Positions 11,192 to 22,619 are shown, numbered from the stretch's first letter. The stretch is DNA of 64,000 nt from Endomychus coccineus (GCA_958510875.1 OY294067.1:197963401-198027400); one strand, 5' to 3'. Notes: generated by a model not told the origin, from the sequence alone. Made by a program: numbers and translations.

Positions 11192-13642
11192 CGACCGCCT
11201 AAAGGCAATCTGGATGTGTTTTTCGGAAAACTTGAATCATTATTAAATGTTATCTCAAATTCAAACTTTAAATTTATATTCAATATTAATTTGTTTGAAG
11301 ATAATAAAGACATAAAAATTTTTCTATCGCTATTAGAAAGCTTTAACGCAACAATTACTATCAAAGAAGCGACACGCATTACTGCAAATAATGAGTCATG
11401 CATAGATAACATTTTCACAAATATTACAAAGTATTTACTATTGAGCCACATATCTCAGATCATACATCTCAGGTATTAAAATTCACACTGGAAAGGGAAA
11501 ATAGACAGAAGAACACATTCAGAATGTCAAAAAACTTAAGCGAGAATAACAAAAAAAAGTTTTTGGAGGATTTACAAATTTGTACTTGGGAAAATATTTT
11601 ATCACTTCCTCAAACAGAGGTTAATGAAAAATGGGATCTTTTTATAGAGCAATATAAAAAATTATTTCAACAAAATTTTCCATTAAAAAAATACAAAACT
11701 TACAGTAAGAGCAAAAAAATTAAAGTAAAAAATCAGGAGTTAGACTCTTTAAAAAATTACCTAGATCTATTAAATATAATCTCAAAATTTGATCCAAATT
11801 ATAATGTACTATATAAAAAGCTAAAACAAAATTATGACTCATTAATAATAACTCAAAGACAAGAACTCTTAAAAAAGCAAATACTAAACTCGAGTAATAA
11901 ATCAAAAACCACCTGGAATATTGTAAATAATGTATGTAATAAAAATAAAAAAACTAATGATATAAGAATTACGGGCGATTTAAACAAAGTTGAAAACGAT
12001 TTTAATAATTTCTTTATGAATTCTGAAAGAAGGTTATACAATGATAAAAATAATCAAGAACCTTATGTTTGTCCCATTGAACCTCTGTCGAATAGTCTTT
12101 ATCTTTATCCAGTCACAGAAGATGAGATAATAAAGGGTTGTAATCAGCTGCAAAATAAGTTTAGTTTTGGTGTTGACGGCATTCCCCTAACTATTCTTAA
12201 ATTCCCATTAACAAAAATACAAGAAATATTATGTCATATTATAAACTGTATATTTGAAAATGGTATATTTCCCGACGCTTTAAAGGTAGCAATAGTAAAG
12301 CCTTTGTATAAAAAAGGAGAGTGCGAGGACTTGGGTAGCTATTAGCCTACTTTCTTCGTTTGCCAAACTGGTAGGAAAAATTTTGAGTCACAGATTAGTA
12401 GGTTTTTTTACAAAATTCAAAATTTTTAACAAAAGTCAACATGGCTTTCTTAGGGGCCGAAGTACAATGACAGCTGTTTTCGAATCTACTACATTTGTGT
12501 TAAAGGCTTTGGATAATCAAGAGATACCTTGTGGAATTTTCTTAGACTTATCCAAAGCCTTTGACTGTATAGATCACACAATTTTGATCAAAAAACTGAA
12601 AAATTACGGTATACGAGGGAAACAGTTGTCAATTATAGTCAGCTACTTAAAAGATAGAAACCAAGTTGTAGAAATGAACTCAGACCAGAATCAATACATA
12701 TCAAGAAAAATATATATTGAAATGGGAGTGCCACAGGGCTCTATATTGGGGCCTCTTCTCTTTTCAATATTTATCAATGATTTGCCTATAATAATATCGG
12801 AAAGTGGTCATACCTCGATAAACTATGCGGACGACGAGAATGTTGCCATTAAAAGTAACAATATTGAGAATTTGAATCAGGAGTTGATCCTAGTGCTGAC
12901 AGAGATTGAAAATTGGTGTCAAGTCAATAAACTTGTAATTAACAAGTCAAAAACAAAGTGTGTGATTTTTCAAACTAATAAGTCGAATATTGAAATTCCA
13001 AAAACTCTTACTTTGAATAACCAAATTATTGACGTAGATAATAGTACTACATTTTTGGGACTTATTATAGACAAAAATTTGGATTGGTAGGAACAAATAA
13101 CATCTCTTCCAAACAGACTTAAATCTAAACTATACGTATTAAGCACTTTAAAAAAATCGGTGGACAAGGAAACTCTAATGGTTGTCTATTACGCCTTTTT
13201 TCAGTCTCTGATAACTTATGGGATTACTTTCTGGGGCAACAGCTCTCAATCTAAACAGATTTTTATTCTACAAAAAATGGCAATACGCATAATTTATGGC
13301 CTGAGGCATCGAAACTCCTGTAAAGGTACTTTTCGCAAATTCAATATTTTAACTGTTCCGGCACTTTATATCTCGGAAAGTCTTATGTTCAACTTCAGAA
13401 ACAAACACTATTCGGCAGAGTATGAAAACGGACAAATATTGAAACTCGTAAGATTTTATATCTTTACCCAGAGATTGACTTAACATTATATCAAAAAAAT
13501 ATGAATACATGAGCCTTAAGCTTTTTAACAAACTTCCAAATGAGATTGAAGAGATTAAGGAATTTAAAAAATTCAAAGCAGCTGTTACTAAATTGCTAAT
13601 AACTTTAGAACCTTATACAGTTGCAGATTTTTCAGAACAATA
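11192..13642 (+). pseudogene. LINE ORF2: endonuclease (partial) and reverse transcriptase
   Basis: The ORF encodes the endonuclease C-terminus (with CIDNIFTN near 11,400), a linker, and a reverse transcriptase. RT motifs are clear: FLDLSKAFDCIDH (motif A, about 12,540), GVPQGSILGPLLFSIFINDL (motif B, about 12,725) and NYADDENV (motif C, about 12,820). The thumb region continues past 13,160 and the last readable segment ends at a stop near 13,642. Breaks: a frameshift near 11,440, another near 12,345 where the frame reaches GSY-stop, an in-frame TAG at 13,088-13,090, and a frameshift near 13,480. Catalytic YADD is retained, but the gene cannot give a full protein. Confidence 0.85.
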
Positions 13643-13705
13643 AGTCTGTTTATTATGTGCTAATATTTTACGGTGATAGTGTTTCTATATTATTTATTAT
13701 TTGTT

Positions 13706-13736
<31 letters not shown>

Positions 13737-13821
13737 AAGTGTATATACATATAGTTACTACGACGTTTTTTAATATTGTATTGTTCATGTTTATTTTTTA
13801 AATGTAGACAAACCATGTTGA

Positions 13822-13850
13822 AATAAAGATTATTATTATTATTATTATTA
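13822..13850 (+). repeat. TTA microsatellite tail of the LINE
   Basis: About eight TTA units directly after AATAAAGATT, marking the 3' end of the LINE. A short TA run lies just upstream near 13,710-13,731. Confidence 0.8.
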
Positions 13851-14638
13851 TCTCCCTTGAGGTATTGGCGAACTGGTGCGGCGTAGTGAGGAGGAGCTCC
13901 ATCTTGTTGGAAATGCAATTGTTGTTCAAGTAGTAGAGGATCGTTTTTTAATTGTTTAGTTATTAACGGATCAATCGCATTTTCCAACATTTCAATATAA
14001 ATTTCGCCATTTATATTACCAGGAATAAACAGAGGTCCAATTAGGTGGTCTCCCAAAATTCCTGCCCAAACGTTTAGCTTTTCCCGATGTTGAGTGTGAG
14101 CTTCTCGAAATAGTTATGCCGATTAACCTCTTTATTAAGTAAAAAAGTGCATTCGTCAGAAAAGCAAACGTTGTACAAGAAATTTGGGTTATTGTTGATA
14201 CGCTAGACCATAATTTCGCAAAACTCTTGCCTTCGATCCCAACCATCATCATTTAATTCCTGAATTAATTTAATTTTGTACGGATGGAACTTGTGTTTAT
14301 GTAAAATTCTGAAAACGTTAGATTGGCTAATACCGGAAGCTGCAGAAAGTTGTCGTACAGATTGCGTGTTTGGCATAAGTTGGACATGTCCCAATACGGC
14401 CACAGCTGCTCCTTCATCATTGACAATTCCATTTTGAAATCAATTCCATTACGTACTTATGGCGAACGCTACGTTCAGGATGGTTTTCGTTAAATATCCT
14501 TGCAGCCGCTCGGGCATAATTTTGATTTTGGTAATAAAGGCTAACCAGCTCAACACGCTCTTGCAATGTGTACACCATATTTTTTGAAATTTTAAACAAA
14601 TCAGCAAAGTAGTAACTCAACAGATTGATTAAAATCAT
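13851..14638 (-). pseudogene. Mariner-like (IS630/Tc1) transposase, interrupted
   Basis: Minus-strand pieces give an N-terminal helix-turn-helix (TLQERVELVSLYYQNQNYAR at 14,510-14,580), a second DNA-binding segment (SVRQLSAASGISQSNVFRIL), the first catalytic block near 14,150 (FSDECTFLLN) and the second catalytic block near 13,900 (LHFQQDGAPPHY). At least three frameshifts separate them. The coding sequence stops at 13,851 where the LINE tail begins. The C-terminal third, with the last catalytic residue, is not found beyond the LINE, so it was deleted or the LINE insertion was accompanied by loss. Confidence 0.8.
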
Positions 14639-14639
14639 G

Positions 14640-15342
14640 AAATGATCGAAGAAACGTTAAAACCAGATAAACACCTTCTAAGAACAAAAAATGAAGGCAA
14701 CATAAGTAAATGTTTTGCTGTTTTTTTATTTATTAGTTTGAGAGAATGTATTATTGTATGGAAGTCAATGGAGGACAATTTGAACATTTGATTCAAGCAT
14801 GCAGATTAAATTTTTTTCACTGTAAGCATGACAACACAATTCAATTTTTTTACGAATGTGAGTTTTTGAAGATTGTTTAAGTTTGTAAAAAAGGCTTAAT
14901 AAAAATGAGCTTGTACATTGTACAAATAACCAAAATATTCAAGGTGGCGCATTCGAGCAACAAAATTAATTTTAGCGAAAACGGTTCATCAAATTTACGT
15001 TTTTCATACACCGTTGTGAAGAGGCTTCCAAGACCTTTCAAATGACGTATCACTCAACCCCTCTCCCCTATCCAATTTTGAGGGGTTGAAGCGCCCTCTA
15101 TTAGGGGGTTGCTCGTTCAAGCCTCAAATATACGTCAAAAGATGTCCCTCAAACAAAATCATTCGATGTGTTTCGGGAGATTTTTCCACTCACTATGGGA
15201 TAAAAAATATACGGGGTGTCTCGTCTGAGATGGAACACCCTGTATGTCGCTTGAAGCCATAAGAGATATCAGTCCATGCAAAATCTTAGCCTTCGGCCTG
15301 ATTCTTGTATCAAGGGGCCCACAATGGACCCAATCAAGTGGT
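14640..15342. other. Non-coding flank of transposon with short palindrome
   Basis: No gene. At 15,209-15,219 ATACGGGGTGT and at 15,235-15,245 ACACCCTGTAT form an imperfect palindrome with a 15-base loop. The GGGTGT...ACACCC ends resemble terminal repeats of insect mariner-like elements, so this may be a solo or abutting pair of element ends. Confidence 0.4.
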
Positions 15343-15510
15343 CTAAGTGCTACGGACTTGTCCGTCTCCGAAATTATCACGAATTCTATGAAATGTATTA
15401 ATAACGGAAGATGCACTTTCATAATAGGTTTCAACGATGTAAACACGCTGCTCTATTGTGTTTACACTTGTACAAGCTTTGAAATGACAGGATAATGACG
15501 CTGTCATCAA
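15343..15510 (-). pseudogene. Fragment of a transposase N-terminal helix-turn-helix
   Basis: The minus-strand frame contains NTIEQRVYIVETYYESASSV followed by INTFHRIRDNFG. This has the layout of the N-terminal helix-turn-helix found in insect IS630/mariner-type transposases (often annotated DUF4817). No catalytic domain follows. The frame continues into unrelated sequence, so only the DNA-binding fragment is preserved. Confidence 0.5.
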
Positions 15511-15704
15511 ATCATGACACCCCATGATAAATACACCCCGCAAACATCCGGCAACTATATTAGTCTGGTGAGTGATCTCACTTCCGAATTCATTGACCTC
15601 TCTAGAGAACATCGTAGGAAGGTGGGCGATTTTTCCCTTTTCTATAGATATTTTAATGTTCTGTGCTGAACGGAAGTCTCATGTAATTCCACCACGAGCG
15701 AATT

Positions 15705-15775
15705 CAGGTAGATAGGCTAAACGAGCTCTTGCTGGTCACCCTGTTCTCAGGTTCGAGACCCGCCGAACTTCCACC
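15705..15775 (+). repeat. tRNA-like SINE head or tRNA pseudogene
   Basis: A good internal RNA polymerase III B box, GGTTCGAGACC at 15,750-15,760, is followed by a CCGAACTTCC segment. The A box (around TAGGCTAAACGAGC, 15,713-15,726) is weak. Anticodon stem pairing is poor, so this is not a functional tRNA. It is probably the head of a short interspersed element; its tail is not clear. Confidence 0.4.
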
Positions 15776-17108
15776 AATTTTTTCATCGAACGGCGAAGCA
15801 GTGGAAATCTTCCCCTAGCGAGGTATTTCCTAATGCCAATAACCTCGGAACTTTTAAGAAGCCAACCACCGCTTGCTCACACGATGTTCTACGAAGATAA
15901 TAGGATTTCGTCTCATGTAGTCAAAATATATGATAAACGACAGACTTTAATAAGCATTATATAAATTTTTTACAATATTACTATACATATCTTTTTACAC
16001 GAAGAAATCATTTTTCTATGATATTTTCATCATATATAATAATACTTAAATTAACATTACTCAAAATTTCATAACAAAAAGCAACTCGAAAATTGTACAC
16101 AATTGAACAACAAAAAATAAGTAAATACAAATTTTTATATTTCATCAGTTGACGGTTCTTCAGTTGCATCATATTCTATTTCGATATCACCATCATTAGA
16201 TAGTTCCTCCCCACTGTCGCTTTCTTCAAATTCGGCACTGAAATTGGAATCTCCTGCATCTAAATAAGGGTATACAGTTGAAGAGTTATTTGACATCATT
16301 CTACATTAATAAAATACAAGAGATACAATATTTATTGAATAGTTTTGGCATTAGGAATGTGTAAAGTTATGGAAGTAAAGCCACTAATTCACTAAATAAA
16401 CAATGAATGTTTTTATTATCCACTATTGCTTACATATGTTTCAACACACAGTGTTATCATCTGAGCCAAGTTATAAACTTAAGTTACAATGACAGAGAAC
16501 GGCTTTATACTATAATAACTATACTTTCAAACAATCGAAGAAGTTAAAATTCGAAGCAAAATGTTCGCAGCCATCTATAAGTTTCACGTATAGAATCAAG
16601 ATTTCGTAATAAATATACACTGTTCTCCGCAATCATAGCTCGGTTAATTTTTGCATGATGTAATGGCAAACATTAATGAATAAAAATAACCTTACAACTT
16701 TGACACATGATTGATAGTGTTTCAGCTTTTTTCACTATCATAAGTTTTATCACGCCAAAAAAAAAACATTGGTACTTATTTAGTGAATTTAAACCTTGTT
16801 TTTGAACAGAACTTTTAGCTAATATTGTATCAAATAACTTATAAAGTTATGGAAATAAAAACACTAAATTAACAATAAATGTTTTTATTATTTATACTAT
16901 TGCTTACATGATTCAACATACAGTCTCATCATCTGAGCTAGGTTATAAACTATCATTTGAGATAGCGAACAAGGCGTAGTTTATGAAATGATCAAAACTG
17001 ATGTTCACATTCGATATTGTTGTCTCACTCAACACAACAATACAATCAATCCATAATCAATGATAATCTTATTGCTCGATAATTATATATTCATGGTATA
17101 TATAAATA
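15776..17108. repeat. AT-rich region with a 0.48-kb-spaced direct repeat
   Basis: The segments 16,350-16,480 and 16,835-16,950 are direct copies. Both contain AAAGTTATGGAA, a block ending AATGTTTTTATTAT, an ACTATTGCTTACAT block and CATCTGAGC followed by AGGTTATAAACT or AAGTTATAAACT. A block at 17,020-17,100 recurs at 23,998-24,080. No gene is seen. A short acidic stretch on the minus strand near 16,140-16,300 is not supported. Confidence 0.5.
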
Positions 17109-17369
17109 TGTTAGTTGATATTCAGTTGATCTGCTGCCATCTATCAAAGGGCGGTGGCAATAGGCAGTGAGGATTCCCCGAGTGGTGTTCAGCGCAAGGC
17201 TGTTAGGTTCGTACGCTGTGGTGCGGCAGTACGAAGTTAGAAATCAAGAGGTGTACTTTTTAAGAGCTCGGTGTGTTGGTTGGGAGGAACGAGCCCTATA
17301 GGCGGTAATTTACGTGATAATTCGTATAAAAACGAATGATGAACTAGCAAAACAGTTTATGAACTCACA
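17109..17369 (+). repeat. 5' LTR
   Basis: Starts TGTTAGTTGATATTCAG and ends AACTCACA, so it has the TG...CA form. It matches 19,873-20,158 through the blocks CTGCCATCTATCAAAGGG, GTTCGTACGCTGTGGTGCGG and AAACGAATGATGAACTAGC. It lacks a short insertion present in the other LTR. Confidence 0.8.
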
Positions 17370-17440
17370 TCAGAAGTGAGATTAACTCAGAGCGGCCTAG
17401 TTTGTGTTAATTTTTTTTTCTAGTTTTGTGAGTGGGGTAA

Positions 17441-18350
17441 ATGGACTTCAAAATGGAAGAAATCCAAAGCTATGATATTGAAAATGAATGTGTGGAATCG
17501 GATCGCGATAATGAGAGTGGTGAAAATGGATCGCTTCATAATATTGATGCGTTAATCAACAGCAATAACGTACAGCCGCCTCCGTCTGAAGCTGTGCCAT
17601 ATGTTCGAGTGTTGCAACAAACAATGCAGCTGTTTTTGGAGCATCTGGAGCGACGTGACAAAGTCAACACTGCCGTGTCGGCTGATACCAATAGTTCAAG
17701 GGATGCTGAACAAACTAATCTTTCGTTTATGAAATCTGATGTGAGGTGCAGCCAAACCGCTTTTGATCCGGATGACGATGTACACACAATAGTGGAATGG
17801 TTAAACGACGTCAGTAAAATAGAAGGTAAGTTAGGTATTGATGAAAATTGGATGATTGTGCGCTGCGCAGATGCTTTGAAAGGTAAGGCACTAGTTTTTT
17901 ATAATCATTAGCGTCCTGTCGAACAGAATTGGACAAATTTTGTTACTGATTTTACGAACGCGTTTCCCGACGGAGAAACTCATGGAACGCAGATGATTCG
18001 TGCAGCTTATTCAAAAAGCAGCCAATACGAAAGCTTAACGGATTATGCTTCAACTCAAATTAAGTACCTGAAACGCTTTTTGAACACGTTTACATGAGAG
18101 TACATCTTAAGCTGTGTCGTAACGGAACTAGAAAGTTAGAGCGCTCGTGATCTGATCCAAGCACGACTTCCGAAGGATCAACCGGCCTTGCTCCAATTTT
18201 TAGGTCAATACGAAGCCGAAAAAACCTTGTCCAAAGATCATTGTGATTACAGATTTCGGGCAGATAAACGTTCGAGTTCTATGTCAGGATATCGCTGGAG
18301 CAGACAAAAATTATTACTTGACTCCGTAAAATAATTATTCCAGTGAATTT
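17441..18350 (+). pseudogene. LTR element gag (capsid region)
   Basis: The frame starts with ATG at 17,441, 72 bases after the LTR, and is open for 156 codons to a TAG at 17,909. The same reading continues downstream with breaks. The N-terminus is acidic; later segments (VEWLNDVSKIEGKLG, ADALKGKALVFYNH, then NAFPDGETHGTQMIRAAYS) match the capsid layout of insect Ty3-like gags. Breaks: the TAG at 17,909, a stop near 18,095 and stops toward 18,330. The product would be the structural Gag of virus-like particles. Confidence 0.75.
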
Positions 18351-18361
18351 GTTGGAAAATG

Positions 18362-18878
18362 TTCTCGTTGCGGCAAGGAAGATCATCGGGAAAAACATTA
18401 CTTCAACTCGACAGGAATGTTCCTATTGTAAAAAATCGGGACATGTTGAAAATGATTGTTCAGCAAAAAGCTCGGGAAACCTAAGGTAATGCAATGTATA
18501 TTACCGACACGAAATTCGTTCAGGACCCCGAAAGCAACCATTCGTTCGGAAGGTACAGCAATATCCCTCACTTATTTGATTGATACTGGCTCCGAAGTTT
18601 CACTAATGAGAGAAGGTGCTGCCAAATTACTAAATGTTAAGGTTGCGTATGATGAAACTTTCTTGGATACAGTGGGTACCACCGTACTTACTATAGGTTG
18701 TTGCATTCTGTTTGTCTATTTTCGCCAAGCGCTCTTGGAAATACAATTCTCTATAATATCCGATAACGCGTTACCAGGTACAGCAGACATGCTAATTAGC
18801 TTGGACGTCATCCAAAAACCTGGGCTGGAGCTAATAAAATATGATGTTTCATCGACTTGCGATATAATGCCGCATTAG
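18362..18878 (+). pseudogene. Zinc knuckles and aspartic protease of the LTR element
   Basis: Two CCHC knuckles: a damaged first one (CSRCGKEDHREKHY, last Cys changed to Tyr) and a complete second one (CSYCKKSGHVENDC, 18,418-18,459) in a shifted frame. The protease follows with YLIDTGSEVSLM near 18,575-18,610, holding the DTG active-site triad, and a later ADMLISLDVIQKPGL segment typical of the Ty3 protease end. The protease frame (18,456-18,878) is open and ends at TAG. Confidence 0.75.
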
Positions 18879-18958
18879 TTCCGATTGTTGCAAGGGCGAA
18901 AATAAGCGAAGATTTTGGGGTAGATATGTCTTGACTGGCCGAAAAGGAACAAAATCGT

Positions 18959-19255
18959 GTGTATTCATTATTAAAGCAACATAGCGGTACAGTAGCTCAT
19001 TTTATTTCTACTAGTGAATTGATTGTCAAGTTGATTGATTCGACGCCTGTGGTCCATCGACCTCGTCATTTGGCCTATACGAAAAGAATTGGAGTAAAAT
19101 CACTAATCGAAAGTGGCATTGCACGGGAAAGTTATTCCGAATACGCAAGTTCTATTGTCTTGGTGACAAAAAAGGATGGATCGCTGCGATTATGCGTTGA
19201 TTATCGGGACTAAAATAAACGAGTAGCTAAAGACAGGTACCCACTACCAAGAATT
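18959..19255 (+). pseudogene. Reverse transcriptase N-terminus, truncated
   Basis: Frame 18,959-19,213 reads through HRPRHLAYTKR, SLIESGIARES and IVLVTKKDGSLRLCVDYRD, the first RT blocks of Ty3-like elements. A stop follows at 19,211. The next conserved block (RYPLPRIQD) is the last readable one; the sequence then passes into the 52-bp array. No catalytic YxDD motif exists in this copy. Confidence 0.8.
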
Positions 19256-19257
19256 CA

Positions 19258-19785
19258 AGATCAAAAGTCCACGATATAAAAGATGCTCTGCCTGTATTGA
19301 GTGTAGTCTCGAACAAAAGTCTACAATATGAAAGGTGTTCTGCCTGTATTGAGTGTAGTCTCGATCAAAAGTCTACAATATGAAAGGTGCTCTGCCTGTA
19401 TTGAGTGTAGTGTCGATCGAAAGTCTACAATATAAAAGGTGCTCTGTCTGTATTGAGTGTAGTGTCGATCGAAAGTCTACAATATAAAAGGTGCTCTGTC
19501 TGTATTGAGTGTAGTCTCGATAAAAGTCTACAATATGAAAGGTGCTCTGCCTGTATTGAGTATAGTCTCGATCAGAAGTCTACAATATAAAAGGTGCTCT
19601 GCCTGTATTGAGTGTAGTCTTGATCAAAAGTCCACAATATAAAAGGTTCTCTGCCTTTATTGAGTGTAGTGTCGATCGAAAGTCTACAATTTAAAAGATG
19701 CTCTGCCTGTATTGAGTGTAGTCTCGATCAAAAGTCTACAATATAAAAGGTGCTCTGCCTGTATTGAGGGTCTCAATCTAAAGTT
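19258..19785. repeat. 52-bp tandem array inside the LTR element
   Basis: About ten tandem copies with a 52-base period. Each holds AAAGTCTACAATAT, AAAGGTGCTCTGCCTG and TATTGAGTGTAGTCTCGATC. Copies differ by a few substitutions and single-base indels. The array directly follows the last RT block and precedes the 3' LTR by about 90 bases. Confidence 0.9.
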
Positions 19786-19872
19786 AACTGATTTGTGTAT
19801 GTAAACAGGAGGTGCACTATTTTTTTTTTCAGTATTTCAGCCATGAGGACATGGCATGGGTCAGAATGGCCG

Positions 19873-20158
19873 TGTTAGTTGATATTCAGTTTATCTGCTG
19901 CCATCTATCAAAGGGTGGTGGCAATAGGCAGTGGGGATTCCCCGAGTTGAAGAGTATTCCCCGAGTGGTGTTTAGCGCAAGGCTGGTAGGTTCGTACGCT
20001 GTGGTGCGGCAGTACGAAGTTAGAAATTGAGAGTAGCGGATGTACTTTTTGAGAGCTCGGTGTGGTGATTGGGAGGAACGAGCACTATAGCTGGTAATTC
20101 ACAAGATCATTCGTATAAAAACGAATGATGAACTAGCAAAACAGTTTACGAATTAACA
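19873..20158 (+). repeat. 3' LTR
   Basis: Matches the 5' LTR from TGTTAGTTGATATTCAG to TTAACA. It carries about 20 extra bases around 19,945-19,966 that partly duplicate the ATTCCCCGAG block, and about six more near 20,030-20,036. Confidence 0.8.
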
Positions 20159-20219
20159 TGTTTACATACATACATTTTCTGGTGCGACTGCTGCGATGTC
20201 GTCGGAGCTCGCAGCAGCC

Positions 20220-20475
20220 CCGATCAGGTTCGAATGTAAAAAAAAAAGGAAAAGAAGATATATATATATGAAGATGGCAAATGGGATTGTGCCGAAATGT
20301 CGTCATATCAACGGTTTCTATCGAACCAATCCACGACAACGCTGAGTATATCCCGGCAACCCAACACAGCATATAACGCCCGCGGAAACATGAAGTAGAA
20401 CAGGTTGTATTTGTTAATTGAGAGATTTCAGGTGATCTCGTAGAGGGATGAAAGATTCCTATACTACACCCCTCA
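20220..20475. repeat. Fragments of a Penelope-like tail and a dispersed repeat
   Basis: At 20,270-20,302 the plus strand reads GAAGATGGCAAATGGGATTG then TGCCGAAATGTC, a degenerate copy of the hammerhead-bearing tail at 55,657-55,690. At 20,350-20,392 a CCCAACACAGCATATAACGC block is shared with 60,535-60,570. At 20,395-20,475 another block (GGTTGTATTTG to CCTATACTACA) recurs at 24,266-24,342. No gene. Confidence 0.5.
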
Positions 20476-20882
20476 ACGCGGGGTATGAAAATGTTCAATT
20501 GCCAGATCAACCTTTTTCTCCTTATTGACGTAGCTTATTCTCATATTACAATTTTTTTTTCTCTGTCCAATCCTATTTGATACAATATATCATTGACAAA
20601 CTGTGTTCATGGTTGATAGTCACACATATTATTATTTCACTATGGAATTTACGCATATTCTTCAGTCATAAGGCTTCTTGCATGAAATGATGTGATTACA
20701 TCATAATATTGTTTTCGATTCAAATAGAAAAAAAAAAACTTCTTTTATATTAAGTTATCAGATTTTCTCAAATTATTTATTCACTTGTATATATAGAAAC
20801 ATATGTTATCTTTGTACCATCTTTATGTTTTTCTTTAATACATTCTTGCGCTCATCTGCAGATCTGCCTTTTGCAGTATCTG

Positions 20883-22617
20883 TCATCCCACTGCTGTGAG
20901 ACTTTTCCACATTGTACTCAAGTCACATGTGGATGGATGGATGGATGGATTTTGATGTGAAGGGTGTATAATTATACTGGCACTTAGGCTTCTGAACTGG
21001 GCCCATTGTGCCACCCCTTCAAGGCGAAGGCCCCTGTCCCTCCTCAGCCATCGAGCCAACCAATCGCGTTGATCAGCCCGAGGACCGCACCGGGTGGAGC
21101 GTCGCCAATGTTGACCAGATTTGGCCAGGGGACCCCCAAAATGGCATCTCTTGTCGATGAGAGCGCCGGGCAGTGACAAATCACATGCTCCGCTGTCTCA
21201 TCCTCTTCGTAGCATCCTCGACATATGGGGTCGACAACGACTCCCATCGTGTGAAGATGTTTATCTAGTCGGCAGTGTCCTGTCCATATTCCTACGAGTC
21301 TTCTAAGATTATATCTTAACAGTCGTAGGCAGAACTTTGCAATTTTTGGGCCCGGTGCTTTTATAGCAGTATGTGCCTGTCTACAGCTATCATTCGATAT
21401 CCATCGTTCGGCATGCCGTTTTAGGGTATCCTCTTTTATCAAAGCAGTCAGAGTGCTAGAGGTTAGCGGCAAGAAAGGCTCCGGCCCGAATAGTGTTTCC
21501 GGAGCCTTTTCGCGCCAGCCTGTCCGCCTCTTCATTTCCTTGATCTCCACTATGTCCTTTCACCCAGGTGAGTTGAATATCATTATACTGTGACAGATCT
21601 TCGAGGGTTCTGTGGCACTCCCAAACTAAACCTGAGTTAACCTTTTGGCTACTAAGGGCTTGTGGTGCTGCTCTGCTGTCTGTCATGATCCGTATTCGTT
21701 TGCCGGCGGTATTTTTGTCAGCCGCTATTCTAGCTCCTTGGGTCACTGCTACTAGCTCCGTTTGGAACACTGTAGCATGAGATCCTAGAAGTATGTATTC
21801 GCGTAGGTAAAGTTCTTTGGAGAATGTTCCAGAACCTGATCCCCGGCTATTTTTGGAGCCGTCCGTAAACATGTTTATGTCGGGCTTTGTTTCGTCGTTT
21901 TTGTCTAAATCGATGTGATAGTGTTTGGTGAAAGTAAACTTCGCCGGTATGCGGTCCGCTTGCGCTCCAAGTAAAGGTATCCTCACGGACGCCTCCTCGA
22001 GAATGAGAGCATGACCATCTCCTCTTTTCACATTCCACAAATTTCCATTCCGCAGTCTTAGATCCGTTCCCAGCGCCATCTCCTGTACAAAGAGGTCCAG
22101 GGAAGGCAAATTGAGAATAGTCTCCATGGCTGCAATTGGTGTAGTTCTCATAGCCCCAGTCACTGCCAAGTCTTTGCACCCGACTGATGTGAGCTATTTC
22201 ATTTGCTTGTCGGATTCTGGGCCACCAGACAAGTGCTCCGTAGTAGAGCATGGGTCTAATGACAGCCGTATATAGCCACAGGGTAATCTTAGGGGACAAG
22301 CCCCATGAGCGCCCCATCGCCCTACGACATTGCCAAAAAGCCGCACATGCTTTACTGACTTTTACCTCAAGGTGTCGATGCCAGTTTAGCTTGCTGTCAA
22401 GCACGATCCCTAGGTACTTGACCTCATATGCCAACCTGAGCTGGGTACCTTTAAGCTTTGGTAGGATCATCTGGTGCAGCTTTCGTTTCTTTGTGAACAG
22501 AACTAGCTCTGTCTTTGTGGGATTCACTGACACATGTGGATCAAAGTTCCAGTCTAACGTGAAAAAATTATTTGTAACTCTTATTACTGCTTTCATACTT
22601 TCCCACGAAGTTCCTTA
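20883..22617 (-). mobile_element. LINE 3' end with RNase H (R1/LOA/I group)
   Basis: A 5'-truncated non-LTR retrotransposon on the minus strand. It begins in the RT thumb at about 22,600, passes through RNase H and ends with a cysteine motif near 21,190. A short ATCC-type repeat at 20,935-20,955 is probably the element tail. RNase H after RT is characteristic of the I, R1 and LOA clades. Confidence 0.8.
21044..22596 (-). pseudogene. LINE ORF2 C-terminus: RT thumb, RNase H, CCHC
   Basis: Three overlapping frames (22,596-21,847; 22,169-21,456; 21,550-21,044) form one coding sequence with two frameshifts. The RT thumb reads SVNPTKTELVLFTKKRKL and VKYLGIVLDSKLNWHRH, then WGLSPKITLWLYTAVIRP. RNase H catalytic residues are all present: INMFTDGSKNSRG (Asp), FQTELVAV (Glu), IMTDSRAA (Asp) and GNEEADRLARKG (Asp). 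A C-terminal CRGCYEEDETAEHVICHC motif gives the CCHC. The upstream RT palm is missing. The RNase H frame is unusually well preserved compared with other relics here. Confidence 0.85.
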
Positions 22618-22619
22618 GT

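Larger units (their letters stand above)
11192..13850 (+). mobile_element. 5'-truncated non-LTR retrotransposon (CR1/jockey-like)
   Basis: The copy starts within the endonuclease domain (RPPKGNLDVFFGKLE at the left edge), runs through reverse transcriptase, and ends in a TTA microsatellite tail at 13,822-13,850. A 5' truncation and a simple-repeat tail are typical of target-primed reverse transcription. The tail abuts transposase coding sequence of a mariner-like element, so this LINE apparently inserted into that element. Clade is uncertain: the short-repeat tail suggests CR1/L2-type, and the motifs fit the wider jockey group. Confidence 0.85.
17109..20158 (+). mobile_element. Ty3-like LTR retrotransposon, 3' half lost
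   Basis: Two similar LTRs flank gag, protease and the start of reverse transcriptase. Order and motifs fit the Ty3/gypsy group. Everything after the first RT block (rest of RT, RNase H, integrase) is absent. In its place sits a 52-bp tandem array of about ten copies. No convincing target duplication flanks the LTRs. Confidence 0.8.

Noticed and set aside
13697..13760. Extension of the transposase frame into the TA run
   Set aside because: The last residues of that frame come from the LINE tail and TA microsatellite, not from transposase sequence.
17041..20170. Target duplication for the LTR element
   Set aside because: Bases next to the two LTRs (TAAATA and TGTTTA) do not match, so no duplication is claimed.
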